Shown: positions 44,554-53,207, numbered from the stretch's first letter. The stretch is 64,000 nucleotides of DNA from Natrinema caseinilyticum (GCF_024227435.1 NZ_CP100445.1:744001-808000), one strand, 5' to 3'. A program made the numbers and translations. Notes: a model not told the origin generated them from the letters alone.

Positions 44554-45843
44554 TCAATCGAATCCGTCGGTCCCGGGCAGCAGGTGCTCATCGACGACCG
44601 TTTCGTCCAGTTCGATACCGAGGCCCGGTTCCGTCGGCACCTCGACGAACCCGTCCTCGATGAGCGGTTCCTCGCGGGCGAGCAACTCGTCCCACCAGTC
44701 CACCTCGAGCGCGTGATACTCGAGCACGTCGGCGTTGGGGACGGCCGCACAGAGGTGTACGCACGCCATCGTCCCCACGGGGCTACAGACGTTGTGCGGT
44801 GAGAACGGAATGTAGCGCTCCTCTGCGCGGTCGGCGACGCGCTTCGACTCAGCGAGGCCGCCACACGTCGTCGGATCCGGCGTAATCACGTCGACCGCGT
44901 AGTCCTCGAGCAGTTCGGTCAGTTCGTGGACGCGGAATCTGTTCTCACCGGTGGCAAGCGGCGTCGCCGTCCGACGGGCAACCTCGCGCTGAGCCCCGGT
45001 CTCTTCCGGCGGCACGACGTCTTCGAGCCACAGCAGATCGTACGGCTCGAGCGCTCGCGCCAGGCGGGTTGCGCTCTCGACGGTGTAATCCCAGTGACAA
45101 TCGAAGGCGAGATCGATCTCGTCGCCGATCGCTTCGCGGACGGCGTCGACGACCGCGACCTTGTGCGAGAGCGCCGCGTTCGACAGGCGGCCGTTGTACG
45201 GATCCGGGTCGTTGTCACTCGCCATGTCGAGATCGAACTTGATCGCGTCGAAGCCCATGTCCACGACCCGCTCGGCCTCGGCGGCGTACGCCGACGGCGT
45301 GTACGCGTCCGCGTCGCCGTACTCCGTGAAGCCGCCCTCGTCGACCGAGTACGCTTCGCCCGCGTGGCAGTCGCAGTAGATTCGGACCCGGTCGCGGTAC
45401 CGAGAGCCGAGAAGCTGGTACACCGGCACATCGAGAAGTTTACCGGCGGCGTCCCACAGCGCGATTTCGATACCCGATGCGGCGGTGACGACCTTTCCCG
45501 TCGTCCCCCCGTGTCCCGACATCTCCTGGACGATGTATCGGAACAACCGCTCGACGTCCAGCGGGTTTTCGCCGACGAGAAATCGGTTCGCGTACTCGAC
45601 GAGTTCCGGGACGCCGCCGCCGCGATACGCTTCGCCGATGCCCGTGACACCGGCGTCGGTGTGGACCTTCACGAGATTCCACTCGAAGTTCCCCTCGACG
45701 ACTGCCGCTTCGAGACCGGTAATTTCGACGTCCTGGCCTGGTGGACGATCCGTCGCGTGATTGGAAAAGTCTCTCACCGCGAACCAACTCCGGTGGTCCC
45801 TCCCGAACCGATCGGCTGCCAGTTCCTGACGGTCATGCTCCAC
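44554..45843 (-). CDS. Enolase-superfamily sugar-acid dehydratase (mandelate racemase/MLE type)
   Basis: This 429-residue protein has an N-terminal capping domain (VEITGLEAAVVEGNFEWNLV, GIGEAYRGGGVPELVEYANR) and a TIM barrel with metal ligands spread over FDAIKFDLDMASDN, DLAFDCHWDYTVES, LLWLEDVVPPEETGA and PLATGENRFR, then SPHNVCSPVG, which carries the catalytic His. Haloarchaeal relatives dehydrate D-gluconate, D-galactonate or D-xylonate in sugar breakdown. The start is a GTG at 45843 with an A/T-rich box about 25 bp upstream; GTG at 45777 is the alternative. A paralogue lies at the right edge of the window. Confidence 0.88.
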   Translation of the reverse strand: MEHDRQELAADRFGRDHRSWFAVRDFSNHATDRPPGQDVEITGLEAAVVEGNFEWNLVKVHTDAGVTGIGEAYRGGGVPELVEYANRFLVGENPLDVERLFRYIVQEMSGHGGTTGKVVTAASGIEIALWDAAGKLLDVPVYQLLGSRYRDRVRIYCDCHAGEAYSVDEGGFTEYGDADAYTPSAYAAEAERVVDMGFDAIKFDLDMASDNDPDPYNGRLSNAALSHKVAVVDAVREAIGDEIDLAFDCHWDYTVESATRLARALEPYDLLWLEDVVPPEETGAQREVARRTATPLATGENRFRVHELTELLEDYAVDVITPDPTTCGGLAESKRVADRAEERYIPFSPHNVCSPVGTMACVHLCAAVPNADVLEYHALEVDWWDELLAREEPLIEDGFVEVPTEPGLGIELDETVVDEHLLPGTDGFD

Positions 45844-45985
45844 CGTTCTCCCACCCCGTGTAAAACGATATCGTCAGCCAGACCGCGTCGGATGGACGGC
45901 CCCGACGGCCCAGAACCGCGGAGACAGAGCGAACCCCTCGAGCCGACTCCCGCGTTCGGGTATCGCATCCCGAGTGACGCGTCGA

Positions 45986-46750
45986 TCAGTAGACAGCGAC
46001 GTCGTCGAATCGCCCGTCGTAGGCGATGTGCTGTGGGTGGGTCGGCTCCGTTCCCGAAAGAAACAGCCGATCGACTTTCTTCCACGTATTCTCGTAGACG
46101 AGGTGGCCGAGTTCCGTCGCGGTCGTTCGCCATCGCTCGAGGCCGTTCTCGTAGACGACCGTACGTGCCACCCCATCCTTGAGCGCCGTTGTGAAATCGG
46201 CCTCGGTTTCGAAAGCCGTCTCGAATGCGGTGTGAGCCACGCCGACAGAACGCGGGAGGTGGGCGTACGACGACGTAAAGGGCGGCATCGAAAGCGTCTC
46301 GGCGAGACCGCGTGCGCGGCGGTTGTGCGACGGCAGATGTTTCGGGTTGAAAATCTCGACCGCGTCGATAGTCTCCGCGTGCGCACGCAGATCGGATTCG
46401 CCGAGACTCACGGTTGCGAACGTCGGATGCGGAACGAGCACCGCCGCATCCTGCCGATCGAACTCGGCCATCGCCGCCTCGAGCGGGATGAAATCCGGCA
46501 CCGGTTCCTCGAGGCCGATCGCGAGGACGTGACGTCGATTCCGCCACGATCCGGTAAAGACCTCGCGAGCGGGGATCACGAGCAGGTCGTCGGTCGAGTA
46601 GGCCGCTGCACGCTCGCGGATCTCCGGGAGACGGGTGAAGTGAGGGGCGTAGACGATCGCGTCGAGGCCGGCCCTGGTTGCCCGTTCGACCACGCGGTCG
46701 GTGAGCACTTTCACGTGACAGTCGACCCGGTGCGTCACTCCGTCGGTCAC
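45986..46750 (-). CDS. PHP-domain phosphoesterase-like protein
   Basis: The 254-residue protein reads VDCHVKVLTDRVVERATRAG, LDAIVYAPHFTRLPEIRERA, IPAREVFTGSWRNRRHVLAI, and VLVPHPTFATVSLGESDL. The H-x-K (usually H-x-H) first motif and the later H and D residues follow the PHP-associated arrangement. It starts at a GTG with a TATA-like tcataac about 30 bp upstream. The first motif DCHVK lacks the second histidine, so the metal site may be altered. Substrate unknown. It is followed by the enolase-superfamily gene on the same strand after 142 bp. Confidence 0.78.
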   Translation of the reverse strand: MTDGVTHRVDCHVKVLTDRVVERATRAGLDAIVYAPHFTRLPEIRERAAAYSTDDLLVIPAREVFTGSWRNRRHVLAIGLEEPVPDFIPLEAAMAEFDRQDAAVLVPHPTFATVSLGESDLRAHAETIDAVEIFNPKHLPSHNRRARGLAETLSMPPFTSSYAHLPRSVGVAHTAFETAFETEADFTTALKDGVARTVVYENGLERWRTTATELGHLVYENTWKKVDRLFLSGTEPTHPQHIAYDGRFDDVAVY

Positions 46751-46775
46751 GAGGCTTACTTTCGGGACAGTCGAG

Positions 46776-47203
46776 TTATGAATTCTGGTTTGCCGGCCAT
46801 TCGACGGTGGCCTTGATCGTGTCTACGATCGGGACCACCGGTTCGTCCCGATCGATCGAAATGAACAGGCCGTCGTCGCCGACGTACACCTGAGGATCTT
46901 CAGTATGTCCATCGCAGTCGTGATGTACTCGACGCGCTCGGCGTCCGGAAACAGCGTGTTCCGAAAGAGTTTGATCTGCATGAAATCCATGTGGACGTTC
47001 GTGTGGATCGTCTCGAAGTGATCGAGCATCGCATCGCGACTCTCGTACATCGAGAGGGTGTCCGCGTCGAGAAACAGCGGTCGAAACGACGCCGTGTTGT
47101 ATTCGCAAAACGCGTACAATGGTCCGGATACGGTTTCCTGAACGGCTCGGCGCACCGCATCAGCATCGAAGGACACCAGTTCGGTCCTGCTAGTCGCCGG
47201 CAT
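46776..47203 (-). pseudogene. Frameshifted conserved haloarchaeal gene (DUF7522-like)
   Basis: The first frame starts at ATG 47203 (MPATSRTELVSFDADAVRRA) and keeps good protein character through FRNTLFPDAERVEYITTAMD, then breaks. The second frame continues with VYVGDDGLFISIDRDEPVVP and ends ANQNS at 46776. The switch is near 46889, where adding one G (a GG read as GGG) restores LRVYVGDDG. The combined protein would have about 142 residues and resembles small haloarchaeal DUF7522-type proteins. TATA box gataaac about 33 bp before the ATG. Either a true one-base deletion or a sequencing error. Confidence 0.72.
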
Positions 47204-47313
47204 TGCGTCCGCATTGGGATCCGACCGCCGAAGGTTTATCGGCACATGTATACGGGCCGACGAACTCGGCGGCGAAAGGATAATTATGGCTGCGCGTAGA
47301 ACTCCGTCATCGT

Positions 47314-47601
47314 ATGGCCTGGGAATGCGGAATCGACGGCTGCGGATCGGTATTCGAGGACGTCGAATCGGCCGTCGTCCATCAGGCGACGGAACACCAG
47401 CGCCGCGAGTGCGAAGTCTGCGGGACCATCGTCCCGGACGGCTACCTCGCAATTCGCCACTCCTTTACCGAGCACAGCCGTGCCGAGTACGTCCGCGCCT
47501 ACGGCGCCAGCTCCGAGGCGGTCCGAGAGCGCGAAGCGTTACTCGAGGAGATCGAATCGGTCGCAGACATGCAGGCGATCGCGGCTGAGCTAAAACGATA
47601 A
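47314..47601 (+). CDS. Small C2H2-type zinc-finger protein (DUF7565-like)
   Basis: The 95-residue protein has two fingers: CGIDGCGSVFEDVESAVVHQATEH and CEVCGTIVPDGYLAIRHSFTEH, each C-x2-4-C with two late histidines, followed by a helical tail (EALLEEIESVADMQAIA). The first finger is C-x4-C, the second C-x2-C. This matches a common haloarchaeal family of unknown function; DNA or protein binding is likely. A TATA-like ataattat (47279-47286) lies about 30 bp before the ATG. Confidence 0.8.
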   Translation: MAWECGIDGCGSVFEDVESAVVHQATEHQRRECEVCGTIVPDGYLAIRHSFTEHSRAEYVRAYGASSEAVREREALLEEIESVADMQAIAAELKR

Positions 47602-47622
47602 CGAACCGTCGAGTTCGTCGGG

Positions 47623-48432
47623 CTAGTCGTAGTTCTCGAGGATCCGAGAGACACAGCTTCGGCTGCTCTTGTACGCGACGTGGTTCGAGACCGAGGCGCT
47701 CACGTCGACGTCCCAGTAGTTCGGCGGCGTCGTGTCTCCGCAAGACGTGGCGCCGCAGGCTGCCGGGCCGCTTCCGAGGCGAGCGATCCCGTCGTTCGTC
47801 GAGTAGTAGTTTCGAACCGCCGCCGCCGAGTTTCGGATCGGGTCGTAGAACGGACCGTCTTTACAGGGCCCGTCGGCGACGGCGTACGAGCCGATACTGT
47901 CGGCCGTTTCGACCGTGAACGAGCCGTCGATGCCGGCGAGCGTCTCCATCTGGACGATACCCCCCATCGAGTGGCCGAGGATACGAATCGTGGTATCCCG
48001 ACACTCCGTCGTGTACTCCGCGAGCCACCGGGCGAACGTATCGCCAGTCTCCCTCGCGCTCGCGATGGCCGTCTCGGGGTCGCCGCTGTCGTCCCACGTG
48101 ACTGCGGTGACGGTTTCGGTGTAGCCGAGTTGTCTGGCCGTGTTCCGGAACCGTTTCGCCGCACTGACGCTCTCGGACGAGGCCGTGTACCCGTGGACGT
48201 TGAACACGACTTCGTCCTCTCCCTGGGGCGCGTCCGAGACCGAGGGTCTCCCGTCGCGGAAGTCCAGTTCCACGATCTGGTCGCTATCGGCGGCGACCGG
48301 CCCAGATCGAACGCTCAGGCCGGTTCCTGCGACGACTGCCGTCGCCGTCGAGAGCAACAGCCGCCGTCTCGAGACGGTCGGCGATTCGGTCCTAGTCTCC
48401 GCAATCGAGTTCGTACAGTCGTCAGCTGTCAT
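47623..48432 (-). CDS. Tat-exported lipase/esterase (alpha/beta hydrolase)
   Basis: The 269-residue protein has a Tat signal (SRRRLLLSTATAVVAGTGLS, residues 21-40) with a cut near VAADS. The mature part has the oxyanion segment FNVHGYTASSESV, the nucleophile elbow GHSMGG (S155), an acidic residue after the next strand, and H near the end (SNHVAYKSS), as in PGAP1/lipase-like hydrolases. Cysteines in ECRD, GPCKDG, ACGATSCG and SCVS probably form disulfides, useful outside the cell. Substrate unknown. The start is set at ATG 48432; an upstream GTG at 48468 adds 12 residues. Confidence 0.85.
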   Translation of the reverse strand: MTADDCTNSIAETRTESPTVSRRRLLLSTATAVVAGTGLSVRSGPVAADSDQIVELDFRDGRPSVSDAPQGEDEVVFNVHGYTASSESVSAAKRFRNTARQLGYTETVTAVTWDDSGDPETAIASARETGDTFARWLAEYTTECRDTTIRILGHSMGGIVQMETLAGIDGSFTVETADSIGSYAVADGPCKDGPFYDPIRNSAAAVRNYYSTNDGIARLGSGPAACGATSCGDTTPPNYWDVDVSASVSNHVAYKSSRSCVSRILENYD

Positions 48433-48907
48433 TGTGAACCGTTCGCGAGACGAGCGCGAACACACCACGATACATTACCAATGGATATAGTTTTACTTCC
48501 CTGTCGGAGAGCTATTTTATGAACCCGGTCGGTGAACGTATCGACCCATCGATTCTCCCCCACGATGTGATAGAATCGCACGAGTACGTGATCCCAGCCG
48601 GGGAGCGGACGAAACGGGTGTCGTGACCGTTTCGTCGTCACTCGAGCGTCGCGTTCCCCCAGACCGCGTCCGCTCGGGAACCCGTCGAAACCGCTCTCTA
48701 CGAACCAAGCCCCCGTTTCGCGAAGGCGGTCGACGGAGACCCGGTCGTCGAAATTCGGCGTGCGACGCTGATCGACGCGGACCGACACGTGCTCGCCGGC
48801 CGCCCTCGCACCGCCACAGGACGAGTCAGCACCCGCTCCTCACGACGTATCGTTCGAAACGCAACCGGTGGTCACCCGGCGGGTACACACCGAAAAAACC
48901 GGACTCG
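48433..48907. other. 475-bp intergenic region
   Basis: No gene is seen on either strand. It contains the perfect inverted repeat reported at 48608-48636. Left end holds the lipase promoter, A/T-rich near 48460-48480. Confidence 0.5.
48608..48636. repeat. Perfect 10-bp inverted repeat with 9-bp loop
   Basis: gacgaaacgg (48608-48617) and ccgtttcgtc (48627-48636) are exact complements. It could be a hairpin or a protein-binding site; no T run follows, so it is not a typical terminator. Confidence 0.75.
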
Positions 48908-49345
48908 TTACCGTTCGTCGGAATCCAGCACGCGAATCTGGTCGCCTCGAACCGTCACCGGAATCGGAACCGTCGCCTCGTACAGTTCGACCGTGACCTG
49001 ATCTTTGCCCTCGTCGATGCGTTGCACCTGCGCTTTCTCTCCCTTGAAGGGGCCGGCGATGAGTTCGACGATGTCCCCCTCGGCGATCCCTTCGACGTCG
49101 GGTTTCGGCGAGAGGAAGTGTTCGACCTCCGAGATATCCGACTCCCCGGGAACGATGCTACGCGCGTGCGGTATGTCCTCGAGGACGCGTTCTAACACCG
49201 CGTTCCCTTCCGCTTCGACCATGACGTAGGACGTCAGCGAGTCGGGTGCGAGTGCGGCGTGGATCTCCGGTTCTTCGCGATTGATGATCATGTCGGCGAC
49301 GGTGCGCTCCTGGCTCGCCGTCGTTTTGACAGCGAAGATGCCCAT
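48908..49345 (-). CDS. spt5: Transcription elongation factor Spt5 (NusG family)
   Basis: The 145-residue protein has an N-terminal NGN domain ([49 protein letters not shown]) and a C-terminal KOW domain ([20 protein letters not shown] then [14 protein letters not shown]). It binds RNA polymerase clamp and increases processivity; its partner Spt4 is elsewhere. The ATG overlaps the SecE stop by one base (TAATG), the usual archaeal secE-spt5 arrangement. Confidence 0.97.
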   Translation of the reverse strand: MGIFAVKTTASQERTVADMIINREEPEIHAALAPDSLTSYVMVEAEGNAVLERVLEDIPHARSIVPGESDISEVEHFLSPKPDVEGIAEGDIVELIAGPFKGEKAQVQRIDEGKDQVTVELYEATVPIPVTVRGDQIRVLDSDER

Positions 49346-49524
49346 TAAACGCCACCACCGTTGGTCAGTAACACCATGATCGCGCCGATCAGGAACCCGA
49401 CGAGACCGATCACAATGATACCTGCACCGGCGATTTTCGACACCTGGAGGAACTCCTCGGTAGTGGGTGTCGTCGCCATCTTCAACACCCGGACGTACGA
49501 GGTCAGGTCGTACGGAACGTCCAT
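49345..49524 (-). CDS. secE: Protein translocase SecE/Sec61-gamma subunit
   Basis: The 59-residue protein is too short for common ORF cut-offs but is clear. A cytoplasmic amphipathic helix with [20 protein letters not shown] and [15 protein letters not shown] (the conserved P-T-x-EEF-x-x-S-K pattern) is followed by one membrane helix, [18 protein letters not shown]. It clamps SecY in the protein-conducting channel. The stop overlaps the spt5 start (TAATG). A TATA box (cttttatc, 49549-49556) lies 28 bp upstream and gives a leaderless operon. Confidence 0.96.
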   Translation of the reverse strand: MDVPYDLTSYVRVLKMATTPTTEEFLQVSKIAGAGIIVIGLVGFLIGAIMVLLTNGGGV

Positions 49525-49548
49525 ATCTGTCTATTCACAGCGTAGGGT

Positions 49549-49556
49549 CTTTTATC
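49549..49556 (-). promoter_or_regulatory. TATA box of the secE-spt5 operon
   Basis: The box (gataaaag on the minus strand) is centred 28 bp before the secE ATG. Confidence 0.6.
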
Positions 49557-49865
49557 TGTCTTTCGTGTCCCGCTGTGGTTGCAACCCGTCGTTCGGGGAC
49601 GGACGGTCGGCGTGACCGTCGAGGCCCCGTGACCGTCCCCGTCGTCGTCGACACACGCACGAGCGACCCGCGCGACCGCCGTTCCCCTCACCTGGCCACT
49701 GACGTCCTCGAGCTTCGAACCCGAAACGGGTATCACACGAGGAGGGGAGCCCCACGAAAGCGAGACGTTCGGGGAGCAGTGGCGACACGGAAACGGGACG
49801 CGGGGTCAGAACCGTCGAGCAGAGAAATCGGGAGACGCGGGCCGAACTGGGTTCGCCACCGTCTC
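49557..49865. other. Intergenic region upstream of secE
   Basis: No gene is seen; minus-strand frames are short. In other haloarchaea ftsZ often precedes secE, but here no ftsZ remnant is recognised. Confidence 0.45.
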
Positions 49866-50987
49866 TCAGGGTCTCGACGCCGGCGGTCGTCTCCCCGGGC
49901 CACCGGGGATCGGAATCCGCGGTCCGTCGGAGTCCGGACGTGGGGCGAGCGTCAGATCGACGGTCCGGACGTCGCCATCGCGGACGATCTCGAGTTGGAT
50001 CGTCTCACCTGGCGAGGTCTCGAGAGCGAGATACGACATCAGCTGTGCTTGATTCGGGATCTCCTGATCGTTGATTGCCACGATCACGTCCCCGCTCGCC
50101 GGTTGATCGCTGCGTGCGGGTTGGAGAACGCCATCGGCCGGCGAGTCCGGAACGACTTCGACGACCAGCACGCCGCCCGCCTCTTCGAGACCGACCGCCT
50201 CGGCGATGTCCGGGCCGACGGGTCGCACGCCGATTCCCATGTAGGGATGTTCGTACGTCCCGTCTTCGATCAGTGCGGGGACGATCCGGTTCGCGAGCTG
50301 CGCCGAGATCGCGAACCCGATCGTCTGGGACGCACCGGCGAAGACGACCCCGAGGACGTCGCCCTCGAGGTTCACCAACGGGCCGCCGCTGTTGCCGGGG
50401 TTGACCGACGCGTCGGTCTGAATCGCGGCCGGAACCGAGAAGCCGGACGGGCTGGGAAGCACCCGATCGACGCCGCTGACGATCCCCTGCGATATCGAGG
50501 CGTCGAGTCCGAGCGGATTGCCGAGTACGAGGACCTCGCGGCCGATTGCGGGTTCGGAGTCGACGAACGAGAGCCCGGTAACGTCGGGCATATCTTCGAC
50601 ACGGAGGACGGCGAGGTCGGCGTACGCGTCCGTCCCGACGATCGACGCGGTTCGCCACTCCTGATTGCTGAACTGAATCTCGATGCCGCCGTCGGTCGTG
50701 CTCTGGATCACGTGGTTGTTGGTCACGACGTGCTGATCGTCGATGACGAATCCGGACCCGAGGCCGCCACCGCCGCCACGACCGCCGCCCGTCCCCGAGA
50801 CGGTGACCAGTACGACGGACTCGATGGTGTTGCGATACGCCTCGGTGTACGGACTGTCGGTGGAATCGCCGGATCCGTCGCCCTGAACCGCCGCGCTCGA
50901 GGCGACACCGGACCCGCCCAGACCGACCGCCGTGGCGATCCCGACCGTTCGGAGCACCTGTCTGCGAGTAGACCGATTTGAGGTCAC
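49866..50987 (-). CDS. HtrA/DegP-like serine protease with PDZ domain, Tat signal
   Basis: The 373-residue protein starts MTSNRSTRRQVLRTVGIATA (Tat signal with RR at 8-9), has a glycine-rich linker (GGGRGGGGGLGSGFV), the trypsin-like triad H92 (VVTNNHV), D124 (YADLAVLRV) and S200 (NPGNSGGPL), then a PDZ domain at about 255-350 (YMGIGVRP, GGVLVVEVVPDSPADG). It degrades or refolds damaged proteins outside the membrane. The GTG start at 50987 sits 28 bp after a TATA box (ataaaa, 51013-51018), whereas the ATG at 51014 lies inside that box. Confidence 0.93.
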   Translation of the reverse strand: MTSNRSTRRQVLRTVGIATAVGLGGSGVASSAAVQGDGSGDSTDSPYTEAYRNTIESVVLVTVSGTGGGRGGGGGLGSGFVIDDQHVVTNNHVIQSTTDGGIEIQFSNQEWRTASIVGTDAYADLAVLRVEDMPDVTGLSFVDSEPAIGREVLVLGNPLGLDASISQGIVSGVDRVLPSPSGFSVPAAIQTDASVNPGNSGGPLVNLEGDVLGVVFAGASQTIGFAISAQLANRIVPALIEDGTYEHPYMGIGVRPVGPDIAEAVGLEEAGGVLVVEVVPDSPADGVLQPARSDQPASGDVIVAINDQEIPNQAQLMSYLALETSPGETIQLEIVRDGDVRTVDLTLAPRPDSDGPRIPIPGGPGRRPPASRP

Positions 50988-51107
50988 GCACGTAGCGACC
51001 CCGACGAGTACCATAAAACGATAACCAGCACGAGCAGCCTGTCAGACCGCGGCTGATGGCTGTCTATGGCGATCCGTTCGTCGACGGCGATGGCCCTCGC
51101 CGCGCCT

Positions 51108-51761
51108 CTAGTGGTCCCGTGCTGACTCGACCGCCTCGAGAAACGAGGCAGCCGTTTCCCGGACGCGATCGAAGTCACCGGCAGCGACGGCCTCGTCGTC
51201 GACGATCGCACCGCCAGCACCGACCGCGACGGCGCCCGCATCGAAGAACGCGTCGACCGTCTCGCGCGAGACGCCGCCCGTGGGAACGATGTCGACGTCT
51301 CCGAGCGGTCCCGAGAGCGCACCGATGTGTTCGGGGCCGACCGTCGAGGCGGGGAACAGTTTGAGGAGGTCGGCACCGGCCTCCATCGCGCTCACCGCTT
51401 CAGTGGGTGTCATAACCCCCGGTGCGACGAGCGTGCCCAGTCGATTGCAGGTCCGAACGACGTCCGCGTCGGTGTGCGGCGACACGACGAACGATGCCCC
51501 CGCGTCGATTACCGACTGTGCAGTCGGCACGTCGAGAACCGTTCCCGCGCCGACGACTGCGTCCGTGTCCGCGAGTTCTCGGTCGACGGCGGCTATCTTC
51601 GCTGCCGTATGGGCCCCGTCGGCCGTAATCTCGAGTGCGTCGACACCCGCGTCGTGGATCGCGCGGGCGACCGGGACGATGCGGTCTTCGTCGATGCCAC
51701 GGAGGACCGCGATGACGCCGCTGTCGACGATCCGCTCTCTCGTTGCGGATTTCGCGGTCAT
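51108..51761 (-). CDS. eda: 2-dehydro-3-deoxy-phosphogluconate (KDPG) aldolase
   Basis: The 217-residue class I aldolase cleaves KDPG to pyruvate and glyceraldehyde-3-phosphate in the Entner-Doudoroff route. Motifs: SGVIAVLRGIDEDRIVPVAR, ALEITADGAHTA (catalytic E), VVGAGTVLD, ADLLKLFPAST (Schiff-base lysine), and VPTGGVSRET (phosphate site). Start at 51761 is preceded by a purine-rich ggtggcgacag. A 20-codon frame (51820 to 51758) ends exactly on the start in an ATGA overlap, so a coupled leader peptide is possible. An A/T-rich box at 51877-51891 could be the promoter, implying an mRNA leader of about 100 nt. It opens the sugar module. Confidence 0.92.
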   Translation of the reverse strand: MTAKSATRERIVDSGVIAVLRGIDEDRIVPVARAIHDAGVDALEITADGAHTAAKIAAVDRELADTDAVVGAGTVLDVPTAQSVIDAGASFVVSPHTDADVVRTCNRLGTLVAPGVMTPTEAVSAMEAGADLLKLFPASTVGPEHIGALSGPLGDVDIVPTGGVSRETVDAFFDAGAVAVGAGGAIVDDEAVAAGDFDRVRETAASFLEAVESARDH

Positions 51762-51803
51762 CTGTCGCCACCCACACCGTTTCGGCGGCCGCCGACGGGC
51801 GGT

Positions 51804-51817
51804 ACTGGACATCCAGT
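51804..51817. promoter_or_regulatory. Palindrome upstream of KDPG aldolase
   Basis: actgga-ca-tccagt has perfect 6-bp arms and lies about 43 bp before the eda start, inside the presumed leader. Candidate operator or RNA hairpin. Confidence 0.5.
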
Positions 51818-51932
51818 CATTTCACGAACGATCGTCGTCGCGGAACGTTCCCTCATACGTGGCGTTCGGAGCCCGTGATAAATAAATTTACTCACAACCG
51901 AAAAAACAGCTGCCGTTCCGTCGTCTCGCCGT

Positions 51933-52991
51933 TCACTCCTCTACGGCCCGGATGGTAACCGACTCGGCTTCGAAGTCTTCGAGGAACGCGCCGGTGCCGC
52001 CGACGGTGTACCGGTCGCCGTCGACCTCGAGTTCGAACGCGTTCTCGATCGGAAGCGTCGACGTGACCGGTCGAACGAGGCTCTGTCGGACGTTGACGAC
52101 CTCTCCGGTAAACGACGACGGGATGTCCCGGTCGCCGACCGGCGAGCCGGTGACGGACGCTTCGATTCGGGTGTCAGTTGCACGATGGAGGGCGATCTGA
52201 AAGACCGCACTCCGGAATCCGTCGTACGTGCACGGAAGTTCGTTCGGTGTCGTGACGTATCGCTCTTCGGCCGTCGGCCAGTAGTTCGCCAGGAACGAGC
52301 CGGCGAGGACGGGAACCAGCTGGTCCTGAGAGAGGGCGATCGCCCGCGTGTCGCTCGTGGACGTCGTCAGTATCTGACTGGGTGCGAGCAGCCCGTGGTG
52401 GCCGTCGACAGTCACCATCGTCGGCACGAGCGCGTCCCACGTGCGAACGGTACTGGCCGAGCCGGCAAGCGACGCGATGTCCTGATCGCCCTCCGTCGCA
52501 CCGAGCAGGAGGAGGACGAGAACTCCCCGTTCGACCGTCGCCTCGAGCGTCGAGCGGATTCGCGGGAGGACGGCCGCCGGCAACGAGAGGGTCACTTCCG
52601 TTTCGGCACCGGCGAGCATGCTCTCGATTCGTTTGAGCACCGTCTGCCGTGACTTGATCACCTCGAACTGTTCGCCGGAGCGCTCGGTCGACGTGTACCG
52701 CGTCTGGAGTTCCGGTTCGATCTCTTCGACGCTTTCGGTGAGTCGTTCGACGACGGTTTCTGGCTGGACCGGGCGAATCACGGTCGGCACCGAGTGATCG
52801 TCGACTTCGACGAAGCCGCGCTTCTCGAGTTCCTCGCTGATGCTGTAGACGTAGCGCTTCGAGACGTCGGCGGCATCGGCTATCGTGCTGGCTTTCGCCT
52901 CCCCCTGTTCGAGAATCGCCAGGTACGTGTCAGTCTCCTTCTCCGAGAGGCCGAATCGCTCGAGCAACCCGGCTAGCTCGTCGTCATCCAT
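51933..52991 (-). CDS. TrmB-family transcriptional regulator with sugar-binding domain
   Basis: The 352-residue regulator has an N-terminal winged helix (ERFGLSEKETDTYLAILEQG, ASTIADAADVSKRYVYSISE, LEKRGFVEVD; residues 5-75), a coiled region at 90-130, a middle domain (about 140-250) and a C-terminal TrmB sensor domain (about 255-352) ending VGGTGAFLEDFEAESVTIRA. TrmB proteins bind sugars such as maltose, trehalose or glucose and switch sugar genes. The ATG at 52991 (MDDDELAGLLERF) fits the family; the ORF runs on to 53174 but is basic there. It is divergent from the GH15 gene. Confidence 0.93.
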   Translation of the reverse strand: MDDDELAGLLERFGLSEKETDTYLAILEQGEAKASTIADAADVSKRYVYSISEELEKRGFVEVDDHSVPTVIRPVQPETVVERLTESVEEIEPELQTRYTSTERSGEQFEVIKSRQTVLKRIESMLAGAETEVTLSLPAAVLPRIRSTLEATVERGVLVLLLLGATEGDQDIASLAGSASTVRTWDALVPTMVTVDGHHGLLAPSQILTTSTSDTRAIALSQDQLVPVLAGSFLANYWPTAEERYVTTPNELPCTYDGFRSAVFQIALHRATDTRIEASVTGSPVGDRDIPSSFTGEVVNVRQSLVRPVTSTLPIENAFELEVDGDRYTVGGTGAFLEDFEAESVTIRAVEE

Positions 52992-53006
52992 GAGTATTCG
53001 GTACTT
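52992..53006. promoter_or_regulatory. Inverted half-sites next to the TrmB gene start
   Basis: gagta-ttcgg-tactt gives GAGTA and TACT(T) as inverted halves with 5-bp spacing, directly abutting the regulator ATG. The published Halobacterium TrmB site uses TACT and GAGTA halves, in a different order and spacing. Confidence 0.35.
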
Positions 53007-53175
53007 CAAAGATTGTAGGCTCGATGTAAAATAAGCTTGGTCTCTCACGTCGATTCGGGGCCCGTACCCGATGTCCTGGTTCAACAGTTCCTTGCCGGAA
53101 CGGCGTCTTCCTATCGTTTTGCTTTTACGTAACCCGGGCAGCTCGCCAAAAAGTAGGAATAGATTTTTCAACAAA

Positions 53176-53183
53176 GTTTATTG
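53176..53183 (+). promoter_or_regulatory. TATA-like box of the GH15 gene
   Basis: gtttattg is centred 29 bp before the ATG at 53208. Confidence 0.5.
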
Positions 53184-53207
53184 CTTCGGGAGTGATCTGA
53201 GAAAACG

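Noticed and set aside
53002-53174. Longer N-terminus for the TrmB regulator (start at 53174)
   Set aside because: The added 61 residues are basic and cover the promoter region; the family begins at MDDDELAGLLERF.
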